Assembly: GCA_022511355.1 (NCBI GenBank) | Contig: JAFLRS010000034.1 | Span: 1-14,624 of the forward strand | Reading direction: 5' to 3' | DNA: 14,624 bases | Source of the DNA: Alistipes sp. | GTDB taxonomy: Bacteria > Bacteroidota > Bacteroidia > Bacteroidales > Rikenellaceae | In this document: positions 1 to 9,479 of the stretch, piece after piece | How the letters are laid out: every line of letters starts with the position of its first letter | Numbering within the stretch: position 1 is the first letter of the stretch | Notes under the pieces: model-generated | What the model was told of the DNA's origin: nothing | The model's database searches: none | Seen by the model: the letters and a program-made list of their open reading frames with translations, nothing else | Position numbers and translations under genes: made by a program

Positions 1-53
1 TCGATTCCTCGCCTGGGGGAGTTCTGCGGGAGCTGGTCGTATAAGACTTACCC
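1..53 (-). ncRNA. ffs: SRP RNA (small bacterial 4.5S type), 5' part, cut by window edge
   Basis: Read on the minus strand, the RNA would begin near position 53 with GGGTAAGTC. Near the left edge it reaches CCAGG-CGA-GGAA-TCG-A. This matches the conserved tip of SRP helix 8: a CCAGG asymmetric-loop strand, a short stem capped by a GGAA tetraloop, and the start of the AGCA strand. An upstream CAGAAC segment also resembles the conserved GAAC/GAAY stretch before the loop in other SRP RNAs. A strong promoter lies directly upstream at 58-88. In the cell this RNA binds Ffh and guides co-translational membrane targeting. The 3' half that should pair back lies outside the window, so the fold cannot be completed here. 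The call rests on the loop motif plus the promoter position. Confidence 0.75.
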
Positions 54-57
54 GCTG

Positions 58-88
58 CAAAAGTAGTTATTTTTTCGGTTTCGGCAAA
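58..88 (-). promoter_or_regulatory. Bacteroidetes-type promoter for the SRP RNA
   Basis: On the minus strand, TTTG (88-85) is followed by exactly 19 nt and then TACTTTTG (65-58). This is a full match to the Bacteroidetes -33/-7 consensus TTTG-N19-21-TANNTTTG. The predicted start of transcription is about 5 nt downstream, near position 53, where the SRP-like RNA begins. It is the best promoter in the window. Confidence 0.8.
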
Positions 89-117
89 TTTTTCGCCGAA
101 AAAAGGGGTTGGGCGGC

Positions 118-161
118 AAAAAGAACAGCCGCTTCGGAGTAAAGCGGCTGTCTGTTTTTTT
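118..161. terminator. Intrinsic terminator, usable on both strands
   Basis: A 10-bp GC-rich stem (125-134 pairing with 142-151, core CAGCCGCT/AGCGGCTG) has a 7-nt loop. It is flanked by a T-run on the plus side (155-161) and an A-run on the minus side (118-122). On the minus strand it lies just after the stop of the small acidic protein gene and before the SRP promoter, so it most likely ends that transcript. Confidence 0.8.
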
Positions 162-175
162 GAATATCGGAGTTG

Positions 176-499
176 TCAAATATCTACATCATCGGTAAGT
201 TCTTCGGTTTGGGATTGTTCTTCCTGCAGGTCGTCGGCGCCGGTGATTTCGTCATCGTAGTAATCTTTGTCGTCATCGTCTTCGGAGAGGTCGTCGATTT
301 TGACATCTATTTTCACCATATAGCTTACCTCGTCGGTTTCGAAGGGCACCACGTAGAAGAAATCTCCGTTGGGTTTATCGACTCTCATCATAGCATCTGC
401 GAAGCCTGCGGGGTAGAGTTCCTTGAGTTTATCCTGCAATTCAGGCGCGAGGTTGTTGAAGCTTGCGACCAAATGTTTTTTTTCTGTTTGTTTAGTCAT
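176..499 (-). CDS. Small acidic conserved hypothetical protein
   Basis: The product is 107 residues of unknown function. I place the start at the ATG at 499 (MTKQTEKK...). An upstream in-frame TTG at 523 would add eight residues, but the ATG gives the N-terminus I recall for similar small Bacteroidales proteins. The first 70 residues look folded: a helical segment with ELQDKLKELYP, then a beta-rich stretch with NGDFFYVVPFET and MVKIDVKIDD. The last ~35 residues are very acidic (an SEDDDDKDYYDDE-type run and an Asp/Glu-rich tail), probably disordered. There is no signal peptide, so it should be cytoplasmic. It is divergent from ligA, with a terminator behind it and no operon partner. A role in binding a basic partner or mimicking nucleic acid would be speculation. 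Confidence 0.8.
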   Translation of the reverse strand: MTKQTEKKHLVASFNNLAPELQDKLKELYPAGFADAMMRVDKPNGDFFYVVPFETDEVSYMVKIDVKIDDLSEDDDDKDYYDDEITGADDLQEEQSQTEELTDDVDI

Positions 500-540
500 A
501 ACGGGTATTGAAATTTTTTGCAATTATAAGCAAAATTTGA

Positions 541-2706
<2,166 letters not shown>

Positions 2707-2728
2707 GAGATAAAAACCACAAACTATT

Positions 2729-3622
2729 ATGATACAGAATAAATTCAGAGGAACCGGAGCGGCATTGATTACGCCGTTCGACGAACATGGAGCAATTGAT
2801 TACGAGGCATTGGGTCGTGTCATCGATTACATTATCGACGGCGGCATCGACTACATTGTCGCTTTGGGCACGACGGCCGAAACCCCTACGCTGTACATTC
2901 CCGAGCGCGTTGCTGTTGCCGCTTTCGTGAAGCGTCACATTGCGGGACGTGTTCCGTTGGTGATAGGTGTAGGCGGAAACTCCACGTCGGAGGTTCTCGA
3001 CCAGCTGCACGAGATAGACCTCGAGGGTGCGGATGCCATTTTGAGTGTCACCCCCTATTATAACAAGCCTTCGCAGGAGGGTCTGTTCCGCCATTTCAAA
3101 TGCGTTGCCGAGAATTCGCCTCTGCCGGTGATACTCTATAACATTCCGGGTCGTTCGGGTGTGAATATGCTGCCCGAAACCACGCTGCGCATAGCTGCGG
3201 AGTGCCCCAATGTTATAGGTGTGAAGGAGGCGTCGGGCAACATCGAGCAGATCGAGCGTGTTATACGCGAGCGTGCGAGCCGCGATTTTCTGGTGTTGTC
3301 GGGCGATGACGGCATGGCTGTGGAAGTCATTCGCCGCGGCGGCGACGGTGTCATATCGGTTGCGGCCGACCTTTTCCCGCAGAAGTTCTGCCACTGCATT
3401 GAGCTTGCCATGAAGGGCGATTTTGCGGCTGCGGATGAGGCATATGCACCTCTTGATGAGGTTGTTGCGGCGTTGTTTGCCGAGGGCAATCCCACGGGCG
3501 TCAAATGTGCGCTTAAGGCCAAGGGTATTATCGGCGGCACGATGCGGTTGCCGTTGGTAGAGGGTACTCCGGCGCTTTACGACCGCTTCAAGGAGTATAT
3601 CGTCAAATACGATTTGCGGTAG
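2729..3622 (+). CDS. dapA: 4-hydroxy-tetrahydrodipicolinate synthase DapA
   Basis: DapA condenses pyruvate with aspartate semialdehyde, the first committed step towards diaminopimelate (peptidoglycan) and lysine. The 297-residue protein is a single TIM barrel of standard length. Visible active-site features are the GTTAETPTL strand (T48-T49), the catalytic tyrosine Y137 in LYNIPGR with R142, and the Schiff-base lysine K166 in GVKEASGN. It is cytoplasmic and normally tetrameric. Related aldolases (N-acetylneuraminate lyase, KDG aldolase) share the fold, but the tandem Thr and the YNIPGR and VKEASGN motifs fit DapA. The ATG at 2729 is the natural start, 22 nt after ligA. The close spacing suggests co-transcription with ligA and with the DUF4919 gene 21 nt downstream. 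Confidence 0.96.
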   Translation: MIQNKFRGTGAALITPFDEHGAIDYEALGRVIDYIIDGGIDYIVALGTTAETPTLYIPERVAVAAFVKRHIAGRVPLVIGVGGNSTSEVLDQLHEIDLEGADAILSVTPYYNKPSQEGLFRHFKCVAENSPLPVILYNIPGRSGVNMLPETTLRIAAECPNVIGVKEASGNIEQIERVIRERASRDFLVLSGDDGMAVEVIRRGGDGVISVAADLFPQKFCHCIELAMKGDFAAADEAYAPLDEVVAALFAEGNPTGVKCALKAKGIIGGTMRLPLVEGTPALYDRFKEYIVKYDLR

Positions 3623-3643
3623 TTTTTGCGTTATAATACCGCT

Positions 3644-4396
3644 ATGAAGTTTTTGCACGGATTGTTCAAGTATCTTATCGCGGTTTTATTGACGGCGGTT
3701 TGCGGCGGCAGTGTATTCGGAGCCGTGCCCGACAATGACGACATTTACGGCAAGACTGCCGATGCTTCGTCGCCGTATTACTATCCGAATCTTAAGTTGC
3801 GTTTCGACGAGTGGAGTGTTCCGATGGCCGATGACGAGTTGTTCTATCTCTACTACGGATTCGCATTTTCGGAGCATTACCGTCCGTTGCAGTCCGACCC
3901 CAATTATGTGCGGGTTATGGAGATAATGTCGAAGATTGCCATCGAGGAGCCGTTGGTGAGCGATATCGACGAGTTGATAATGGCGGGTGTCAAGTCGTTG
4001 GAGCATGACCCGTTCAGTCCTCAGATTCTCAATATTTTGGCCTATGCCTACGGGGCTTTGGGCGATACGCGCCGCGAAAAGGCATATTTCGAGAAGTTTA
4101 ACGGCATTATTCGGGTGATAGAGTCGTCGGGCGACGGTTTGCGCGAAAAGAGTCCCATGCATATCATAATGTTCTCGCACGCACTGGATCTGATAGCGTC
4201 CCGCGGATGGGATTATCAGAAGAGCCGTGTCATAAGCCGCAATGTGGAGTATGTGCCTTTCGATGTGCCGCATGAGAAGGCCAAGGGGTTCTATTTCGAT
4301 TTCAGCCGCATTTACTGGAACAAGCCCGAGGGCTATACATTCAAACGCGAACGCACATGGCAGTTCAATAATCTGAAGCCGAGGGAGTACAAGTAA
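3644..4396 (+). CDS. Secreted DUF4919-family protein
   Basis: The product is 250 residues and of unknown function. The start is the ATG at 3644. An in-frame TTG at 3626 would only place six polar residues before the signal sequence. Residues 1-27 form a typical export signal (LIAVLLTAVCGGSVFGA), with likely cleavage near A27, so the protein should be periplasmic. C20 is not in a good lipobox. The segment about 40-75, with SSPYYYPNL and LFYLYYGFAFSEHYRP, resembles the conserved core of DUF4919, found in Bacteroidetes. The middle (about 105-160) is helical and TPR-like in feel, with LNILAYAYGALGDTRREKAYFEKF. It lies 21 nt after dapA and 39 nt before the C11 peptidase gene, so co-transcription is likely. 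The family name is from memory of its motifs. Confidence 0.85.
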   Translation: MKFLHGLFKYLIAVLLTAVCGGSVFGAVPDNDDIYGKTADASSPYYYPNLKLRFDEWSVPMADDELFYLYYGFAFSEHYRPLQSDPNYVRVMEIMSKIAIEEPLVSDIDELIMAGVKSLEHDPFSPQILNILAYAYGALGDTRREKAYFEKFNGIIRVIESSGDGLREKSPMHIIMFSHALDLIASRGWDYQKSRVISRNVEYVPFDVPHEKAKGFYFDFSRIYWNKPEGYTFKRERTWQFNNLKPREYK

Positions 4397-4407
4397 GTAG
4401 ATTTTGT

Positions 4408-4415
4408 TAAATTTG
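4408..4415 (+). promoter_or_regulatory. Possible internal -7 box before the C11 peptidase gene
   Basis: TAAATTTG fits TANNTTTG fully and lies in the 39-nt gap between the DUF4919 and C11 genes, 20 nt before the TTG start. There is no TTTG at the -33 spacing. It may allow expression independent of ligA-dapA, or it may be chance. Confidence 0.25.
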
Positions 4416-4435
4416 CATCGTGTAAATCCGACATT

Positions 4436-5974
4436 TTGAGACGTATATCAATACATATTTTGTTGTTGCAGGCCGTTGTTTTTGCGGTTTGCGGGTGCAA
4501 GTCGTCCGGTCACGTCGAGGTAAACGACGGTGTTATAACCGTAACGGGCGATTTGAGTACGGTGCGTATGCTTTATGAAGAGGAGTCATATACATTCAGT
4601 TTCGAGGCCAACCGCAAATGGCATATCGAGGTTGACGGCGAGGATTTGGATGTATGGCCTTTGTCGGGCAAGAAGGGGAATGTCGAGGTGATGGTGAGCG
4701 CTCCGCTGCCCGAGGAGCCGTTAAGTTCGCCTGTCGAGTTGGGAACGGTCACGATAGCCATCGACGACAGCGATGTGAGGGAGATTGTTCAGATTGTGAG
4801 ACTTCCCGAGCTGAAACGTGGTGAAAAGAGTATGCTTGCATACTTTTTCGGTCGGTCGTTGAGATATTACCTTACCCAGAATCTGCGTGATATGAAGTCG
4901 GCGGTGGACGATTTCGCTTTGAGCGGCAACTCTTTGGTCGTATTTTGGCAGGAGTCGGATAGTTCGGCTTCGATTCGCGAGATTTATATCGACGAAACGA
5001 GCCGCGAGTTGTGCGAGGTGACGCTGGAGAGTGTCGATTTGCCTTCCGACAGGCTGACGGCTGAGATGTTGGGCGACAATCTGCGGCGAATGATGGAGTA
5101 TGCGCCGGCGGAGCGCTATTCGGTAATATTTTTGGGACACTCTACGGCGTGGCTTCCGGAGGTCAATTCGCCGACTCAGACATACGGACTGAAATCGGAT
5201 TCCGGCTTTTCGTTGTCGCTGCCGCTCGATGAGATGATTACGCGAACCATAGGTGAAGATAACGTTCTGCTCGATATTTCGGAGCTGGCCGAGGGGCTGC
5301 AGGCGACGGATACGGTGTTCGACTGCCTCTATTTCGATGTCTGCTTTATGGCGTCGCTCGAGGCCGTATACGAATTGCGCGATATGGCGTCATACGTCAT
5401 AGCCTCTCCGTGCGAGATTATGGGCGACGGTTCGCCGTACAAAAAGCAGTTGCGTGCGATTTTCGAGGGTGACTACCGCACGGTGTGCGATGCCTATCTC
5501 GACTTCTATTCTGATTATTTTTATAAGTCGGGCTGTCTGTCGGTTATCGACTGCTCGAAGCTGGAGGCTTTGGCCGGGGTGGTGAAGCGCATCAATTCGG
5601 CGCCTGTAAATGAAGATTTCGATGCTTCGGCGGTTCAGGTCTATGATGGACGTGACGGTCGTTTTTTCAACAGATATGCGGGCCATTGGTTCTACGATGT
5701 CGAGGATTACTATTCGCAGTTCTGTGCCGATGAAACGCTTGTTTCCGAGTTGAGGGAGCTTTTGTCGGAGTGTGTGACGTACAGCGTTCATACGCCGCTA
5801 TTCTACTCCGACTACAATCTGTCGTTCAATGCTATTGAGAGGTATTGCGGCATAACGCTCACTCCCGACGAGCGGTGCATTCCGACCATGGATGAAGAGT
5901 CATACGACCGTCTTATGCTCGAATTTCTTAATCCCGCGCTGCGGGAGACGTCGTGGTACAAGGCGACGCACTGA
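4436..5974 (+). CDS. Lipoprotein cysteine peptidase, clostripain family (C11), with BACON-like N-terminal domain
   Basis: The predicted product is a 512-residue surface or periplasmic lipoprotein. Residues 1-20 are a signal peptide ending in AVCG-C21, a usable lipobox. Residues about 28-125 look like a BACON-type beta-sandwich: a FSFEANRKWHIEV strand and a W-P-L-S-G-K turn, ending in IVQIVRLPEL. The catalytic region (about 130-500) matches family C11: H235 in VIFLGHSTAW, and C303 in FDVCFMASLEAVYELRDMASYVIAS, the usual D-x-C-x-M-x-x-x-E signature. These should be the His/Cys dyad. C11 enzymes cleave after Arg or Lys and often self-process. The start is the TTG at 4436. The first in-frame ATG (residue 45) would remove the signal peptide. 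The natural substrate is unknown. Confidence 0.88.
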   Translation: MRRISIHILLLQAVVFAVCGCKSSGHVEVNDGVITVTGDLSTVRMLYEEESYTFSFEANRKWHIEVDGEDLDVWPLSGKKGNVEVMVSAPLPEEPLSSPVELGTVTIAIDDSDVREIVQIVRLPELKRGEKSMLAYFFGRSLRYYLTQNLRDMKSAVDDFALSGNSLVVFWQESDSSASIREIYIDETSRELCEVTLESVDLPSDRLTAEMLGDNLRRMMEYAPAERYSVIFLGHSTAWLPEVNSPTQTYGLKSDSGFSLSLPLDEMITRTIGEDNVLLDISELAEGLQATDTVFDCLYFDVCFMASLEAVYELRDMASYVIASPCEIMGDGSPYKKQLRAIFEGDYRTVCDAYLDFYSDYFYKSGCLSVIDCSKLEALAGVVKRINSAPVNEDFDASAVQVYDGRDGRFFNRYAGHWFYDVEDYYSQFCADETLVSELRELLSECVTYSVHTPLFYSDYNLSFNAIERYCGITLTPDERCIPTMDEESYDRLMLEFLNPALRETSWYKATH

Positions 5975-5994
5975 ATGTGAAATGTGCTGAACGG

Positions 5995-6029
5995 AAAAGG
6001 CGCTGCCTGCGGGCAGCGCCTCTCTTTTT
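5995..6029. terminator. Bidirectional terminator between the C11 and GHL10 genes
   Basis: A perfect 10-bp stem (5998-6007 with 6012-6021; AGGCGCTGCC/GGCAGCGCCT) has a TGCG loop. AAAA lies on the left (5995-5998) and TCTCTTTTT on the right. It lies between two convergent stop codons (5974 and 6046) and can end both transcripts. Confidence 0.9.
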
Positions 6030-6045
6030 GAGGTTTACCGAGGAA

Positions 6046-8082
6046 TCAGTTTTGAGGAACGAATCCCCGTTTGTCGAGATACTCTTTCAGTTTGGGGAGA
6101 TATTCGTCGTCGGGGCCGTCGAAGAACGAGACTCCCGATGCTCCGTTGTCGAATGCGGCGTCGAGGGCTTTTTCGAAGTCGTCGCCTTTGATGTCGGGGA
6201 ACATCAGACCGGCATAGATGTCGGCACGACCTGCCACCGCTTTCACGGCTTCGGCCACCGAACGTCCTATCCATTCGGGTCCTTCATAGTAGAATCCGTT
6301 GTAAATCATGGGGAAGTAGGCGTCGAGAGGCCAGTTGCCCCAATCCTGCCGCACCATTTTTTTTGCCATCGACGGGCCGGGGAATACGGCCGATGATATG
6401 AATTTGCCGTTTCGCTTGACCTTTTGGGCTATCTGATGTACGATGCGGGTTATGGCATCGAGTCGGAAGTTTATCCACGACTGATTTTCCATGGGGTATT
6501 TGAGTTCGAGCGGGTCGATGCCTGTCTGTTGGCGGAATTTGCTGCGGCAGAGGTCGCAGTAGCAGTAGTCGTATTCGGGATGTTCCGAGGTTTGTTCTAT
6601 GCCGTAGTTTTGCCAGAGGCTTACGGGCAGAATCACGTCGGGGAAACGTATGTAGTCGAGATGCACGCCGTCCACGTATGGCAGATTGCTGTCATGCAGA
6701 TAATCTTCGGCGAGATAGTCGGCCACTTCGGGGTGCGAGGGGCAGAGGAAGCGGTAATATTCGACGTATGCGGGTTTGTCGTGGCTCGAATCGCCGTTGC
6801 GGTTCACGGCATACCATTCGGGGTGCGAATCGAGCAGTTCACGTCGGTTCATGGTCCATTTCCAGTAGTGGGCTTCGAGTCCGGCCTCTTTGCAGAGACG
6901 GAATATGCGGCTGTCGTAACCTTCGAACAGCACTGCGCTGATGCCGGCTTCGTGTACTTTGCGGAATTTGTCGGCATATTCGCTGTCGCTGAGCGAGGTG
7001 TCGGGCCGCACCCACATCCAGTTTTTGACGGTGCGCGGTTCGATTTTCTCTATGGCGAAGCGTCCGTTCTGATCGACCGTGTAGCGCAGGTCGGGCTGCG
7101 ACGCTGCGACGGAGATTTTGAAGGCGTCGGCTGTAGCTTCGACCGTTATTTCGCGTCCTCCGGTCTCCGGGTCGGTAAGCATGAAATCCTCTGCAGTGCG
7201 CAGATAGTTGTTGCTTGCGGCTTTGCGGTCGAGTTGCGCATAGAACATCGTCCACAGCAGACGATATGCCTCGCCGTCGAGCGATTCCGACTCCGCTGCA
7301 GTGTTGCTGCCTGCGGGTGCATCCACGAAGCGGAGGAATCCCCAACGTTCGGGCATATGCATATCTATGCGGCCGGTGGGCGACCACACCCAATTCTCTT
7401 CGGGGCCCTCTTTTTTGAGCCACTCCACGCGCGAGAAGTTGATTCTCCACACTTTGTAATCGCGCGGGTCTTTGAAGTCGCGTTTGAGTGCATCGAACGG
7501 AATGGCCATCTCGACGTACCATGCTTTGTCGGTGTCGGACGATTTGTTGAGTGTTCCGTCGCGTGAAACGGCGAGCTGCAATCCTTCGCAGTTCCACGGT
7601 ATGAAGAAGCTGCCGCCCGAGCGGTAGGGTTTGTCGAGCAGTAGGTCGAGTACCACTCCGCGGGCGTTGGTTTCGATTTCGAAGTAGTTTATGCCGTCGC
7701 CGTCGGGGTCGAGGAATATTTCGAAGTCGTTGTCGTGATATATAATGGTGTCCCGTTGGGTGAGCTTCGCCACGATGGCGTCTTCTTCGATTACGGCTCC
7801 TATGTAGAGGTTTTTGTCATCCCACAGCATTCGGGCCGATGTTCTTTTCGACGGCAGGGGATACTCTTCGCCGCGAATGTCGATGAAATCTTCGGTCGGT
7901 CGTGCGAGTTTCCAGCTTTTTTCGTTGAGTTTGCCGTCGATGCGTATCTTTTCGGAGGTGCGGTAGCAGTCGTAGGTACGCGGTTCGGTAAGTTGTGCGG
8001 CATACTTTTCGGTTAGAGTTTGCGCCTGCAGCGTCGAGCATATAAGAGCGGCTGCAGCGGCGAACAGGGTGATTCGTTTCAT
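6046..8082 (-). CDS. Secreted GHL10-type glycoside hydrolase with N-terminal CBM9-like domain
   Basis: The product is 678 residues. Residues 1-20 are a signal peptide ending in STLQA, so the protein is exported. Residues about 33-255 resemble the family 9 carbohydrate-binding fold (DUF1083-like): IRIDGKLNEKSWKLA, NLYIGAVIEE, DNDFEIFLDPDGDG, a Y-V-E-M-A-I-P-F strand, and closing WGFLRF. Residues about 355-675 form a TIM barrel like glycosyl hydrolase-like family 10 (pfam02638 group). The hallmark is YVDGVHLDYIRFPD (469-482). A CYCDLCRSKF segment (507-516) could bind a metal or form a disulfide, and the barrel ends in GASGVSFFDG. The substrate is unknown. It is the second gene after the GH29 fucosidase, 16 nt downstream, so the two are probably made together. 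Catalytic acids cannot be assigned safely by eye. D476 in the DYIRFPD motif is the first candidate. Confidence 0.85.
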   Translation of the reverse strand: MKRITLFAAAAALICSTLQAQTLTEKYAAQLTEPRTYDCYRTSEKIRIDGKLNEKSWKLARPTEDFIDIRGEEYPLPSKRTSARMLWDDKNLYIGAVIEEDAIVAKLTQRDTIIYHDNDFEIFLDPDGDGINYFEIETNARGVVLDLLLDKPYRSGGSFFIPWNCEGLQLAVSRDGTLNKSSDTDKAWYVEMAIPFDALKRDFKDPRDYKVWRINFSRVEWLKKEGPEENWVWSPTGRIDMHMPERWGFLRFVDAPAGSNTAAESESLDGEAYRLLWTMFYAQLDRKAASNNYLRTAEDFMLTDPETGGREITVEATADAFKISVAASQPDLRYTVDQNGRFAIEKIEPRTVKNWMWVRPDTSLSDSEYADKFRKVHEAGISAVLFEGYDSRIFRLCKEAGLEAHYWKWTMNRRELLDSHPEWYAVNRNGDSSHDKPAYVEYYRFLCPSHPEVADYLAEDYLHDSNLPYVDGVHLDYIRFPDVILPVSLWQNYGIEQTSEHPEYDYCYCDLCRSKFRQQTGIDPLELKYPMENQSWINFRLDAITRIVHQIAQKVKRNGKFISSAVFPGPSMAKKMVRQDWGNWPLDAYFPMIYNGFYYEGPEWIGRSVAEAVKAVAGRADIYAGLMFPDIKGDDFEKALDAAFDNGASGVSFFDGPDDEYLPKLKEYLDKRGFVPQN

Positions 8083-8098
8083 ATCTGTCGGTTAAGTT

Positions 8099-9445
8099 TT
8101 ATTCGTTGATGCTGATTATCTGACCGGAACCGCGATAGAGTCTTACGGGTTCGTCGAGTTCCACGGCCAGAACGGTTATGCGTTCATCGAGAGCCTCTTC
8201 GGGCACCTCTATATAATATACTCCGGGCACTTCGCTCCACGAAATGTCGTTGTAAAGTTTCCAGTCGGCGTTGCGGTCGGTGCCCACGACGCGTATGTTG
8301 TTTACGCGGCTTTTGAGTCCTTTAAGTTCCACCGATTCGTTGGGTCGGTAGGGCAGATATATATAGAGTATGTCGCCGGCTTCGTTGAGCGATGTGTAGG
8401 CGGCAACATGGTCTGCGGGTATGCCTGCACGTGTGCCGTAAATGGCTTCGGCGTGTTTCGAGGTCCATCGTCCGAACTCCTTGAGTATGGCTTTTTCCTC
8501 GTCGGGTATCGAGCCGTCGGCACGGGGGCCTATATCGAGGAGCAGATTGCCGCCGTGCGCTATGCAGTCCACGAACATACGCAGAAGGGTCATGGGGCTT
8601 TTGTAGTCATCGTCGCCGATGCGGAATCCCCACGAGTCGTTCATGGTCATGCAGGTTTCCCACCATTTGTATTGCGGTTTCACGACGGGGATTCCGAGTT
8701 CCGGGGTATCGTAGTCGCCGTAGCCCTGAATGCGTGAATTAATCACCACTTGGGGGTTGTTTTCGCGCAGCATGGCCACTATGTCGGCAGCTTTCCACTG
8801 TTCGGCGGAGAATTCCCAGTCGCCGTCGAACCAGTAGAGGTCGGGATGCCATTGTCTGTCGAGTTCGCGCAGCTGAGCGGAGTTGAAGTCGAGAAAATGC
8901 TGCCAGCGTTCGGGTTCTTTTTCGATGTCGTAGCGAGCGGGTCCCGAACGCAGGACATTGGGGTAGTCATAGCGGGGCCAATCGATGAGCGAGTAGTAGA
9001 AACCGAGTTTTATACCCTCGTTGCGTACAGCTTCTGCGAACGGGGCTATGAGGTCGCGTTTGGCGGGCGAGGATTTAACCGCGCTGACATCGCCGGCCCG
9101 TGTGTCCCACAGAGCGAAGCCGTCATGATGTTTCGTGGTTATGACCGTGTAACGTGCGCCGCTCTCCTTTATGAGTTTGGCCCATTCTGCGGGGTCGTAC
9201 TTGTCGGCGGTGAAGCATTCGGCCTGTTTCATGTAATCATCCACGGTCATTCGCGCGTTGAATATTGGCCAGCTTTCGGAGTCGTCGCCTTTGGAGTAGA
9301 TGCCCCAATGGATGAATATACCGAGTTTGGCGTGTGCGAACCACTCCATGCGTTGAGCTTTCTGCTCGGGGTTTTCCTGCGCCTGAATTGCGGGGATTGC
9401 AATAGCCAATGCGGCTAATGCGACAGCTGTTTTTATAATTCTCAT
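8099..9445 (-). CDS. Alpha-L-fucosidase, glycoside hydrolase family 29
   Basis: GH29 enzymes release alpha-linked L-fucose from glycans such as host mucin and milk oligosaccharides, with retention of configuration. The 448-residue protein has a signal peptide (about 1-22, ending IQAQ) and should act in the periplasm or at the surface. Family marks are KLGIFIHWGIYS (40-51), TTKHHDGFALWDT (103-115), and DLYWFDGDW (202-210), whose D207 is the probable nucleophile. Others are KWWETCMTMNDSWGF (260-274) and GGNLLLDIGPRADG (298-311). A C-terminal beta domain begins near 345 and there is no extra binding module, so it is a compact form. Linkage preference (GH29-A or B) cannot be told by eye. It is the first gene of a minus-strand operon with the GHL10 enzyme. 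No fucose catabolic gene or SusC/D pair is in the window. Confidence 0.95.
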   Translation of the reverse strand: MRIIKTAVALAALAIAIPAIQAQENPEQKAQRMEWFAHAKLGIFIHWGIYSKGDDSESWPIFNARMTVDDYMKQAECFTADKYDPAEWAKLIKESGARYTVITTKHHDGFALWDTRAGDVSAVKSSPAKRDLIAPFAEAVRNEGIKLGFYYSLIDWPRYDYPNVLRSGPARYDIEKEPERWQHFLDFNSAQLRELDRQWHPDLYWFDGDWEFSAEQWKAADIVAMLRENNPQVVINSRIQGYGDYDTPELGIPVVKPQYKWWETCMTMNDSWGFRIGDDDYKSPMTLLRMFVDCIAHGGNLLLDIGPRADGSIPDEEKAILKEFGRWTSKHAEAIYGTRAGIPADHVAAYTSLNEAGDILYIYLPYRPNESVELKGLKSRVNNIRVVGTDRNADWKLYNDISWSEVPGVYYIEVPEEALDERITVLAVELDEPVRLYRGSGQIISINE

Positions 9446-9458
9446 AGGTTTTCGGTTT

Positions 9459-9474
9459 TCAAAACGGGTTTTGA
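9459..9474. promoter_or_regulatory. Palindrome in the leader of the fucosidase operon, candidate operator
   Basis: TCAAAAC-GG-GTTTTGA is a perfect 7-2-7 inverted repeat. It lies 13 nt upstream of the GH29 start codon and just downstream of a -7-like box on the minus strand (9480-9487), so it would cover the start of transcription. This is where a repressor operator is expected. No regulator gene is visible in the window. Confidence 0.35.
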
Positions 9475-9479
9475 TTGGA

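Noticed and set aside
79..101. Short hairpin TTCGGC...GCCGAA considered as a terminator
   Set aside because: It overlaps the SRP promoter's -33 element. The weak stem with a 9-nt AT-rich loop is better explained as chance.
500..523. Upstream TTG start for the small acidic protein
   Set aside because: The ATG at 499 is available and the extra eight residues do not look conserved.
6424..7566. Open frame of 380 codons on the plus strand inside the GHL10 gene
   Set aside because: The minus strand carries a full signal peptide, CBM9-like and barrel domains, while the plus frame is a Val/Phe-rich shadow.
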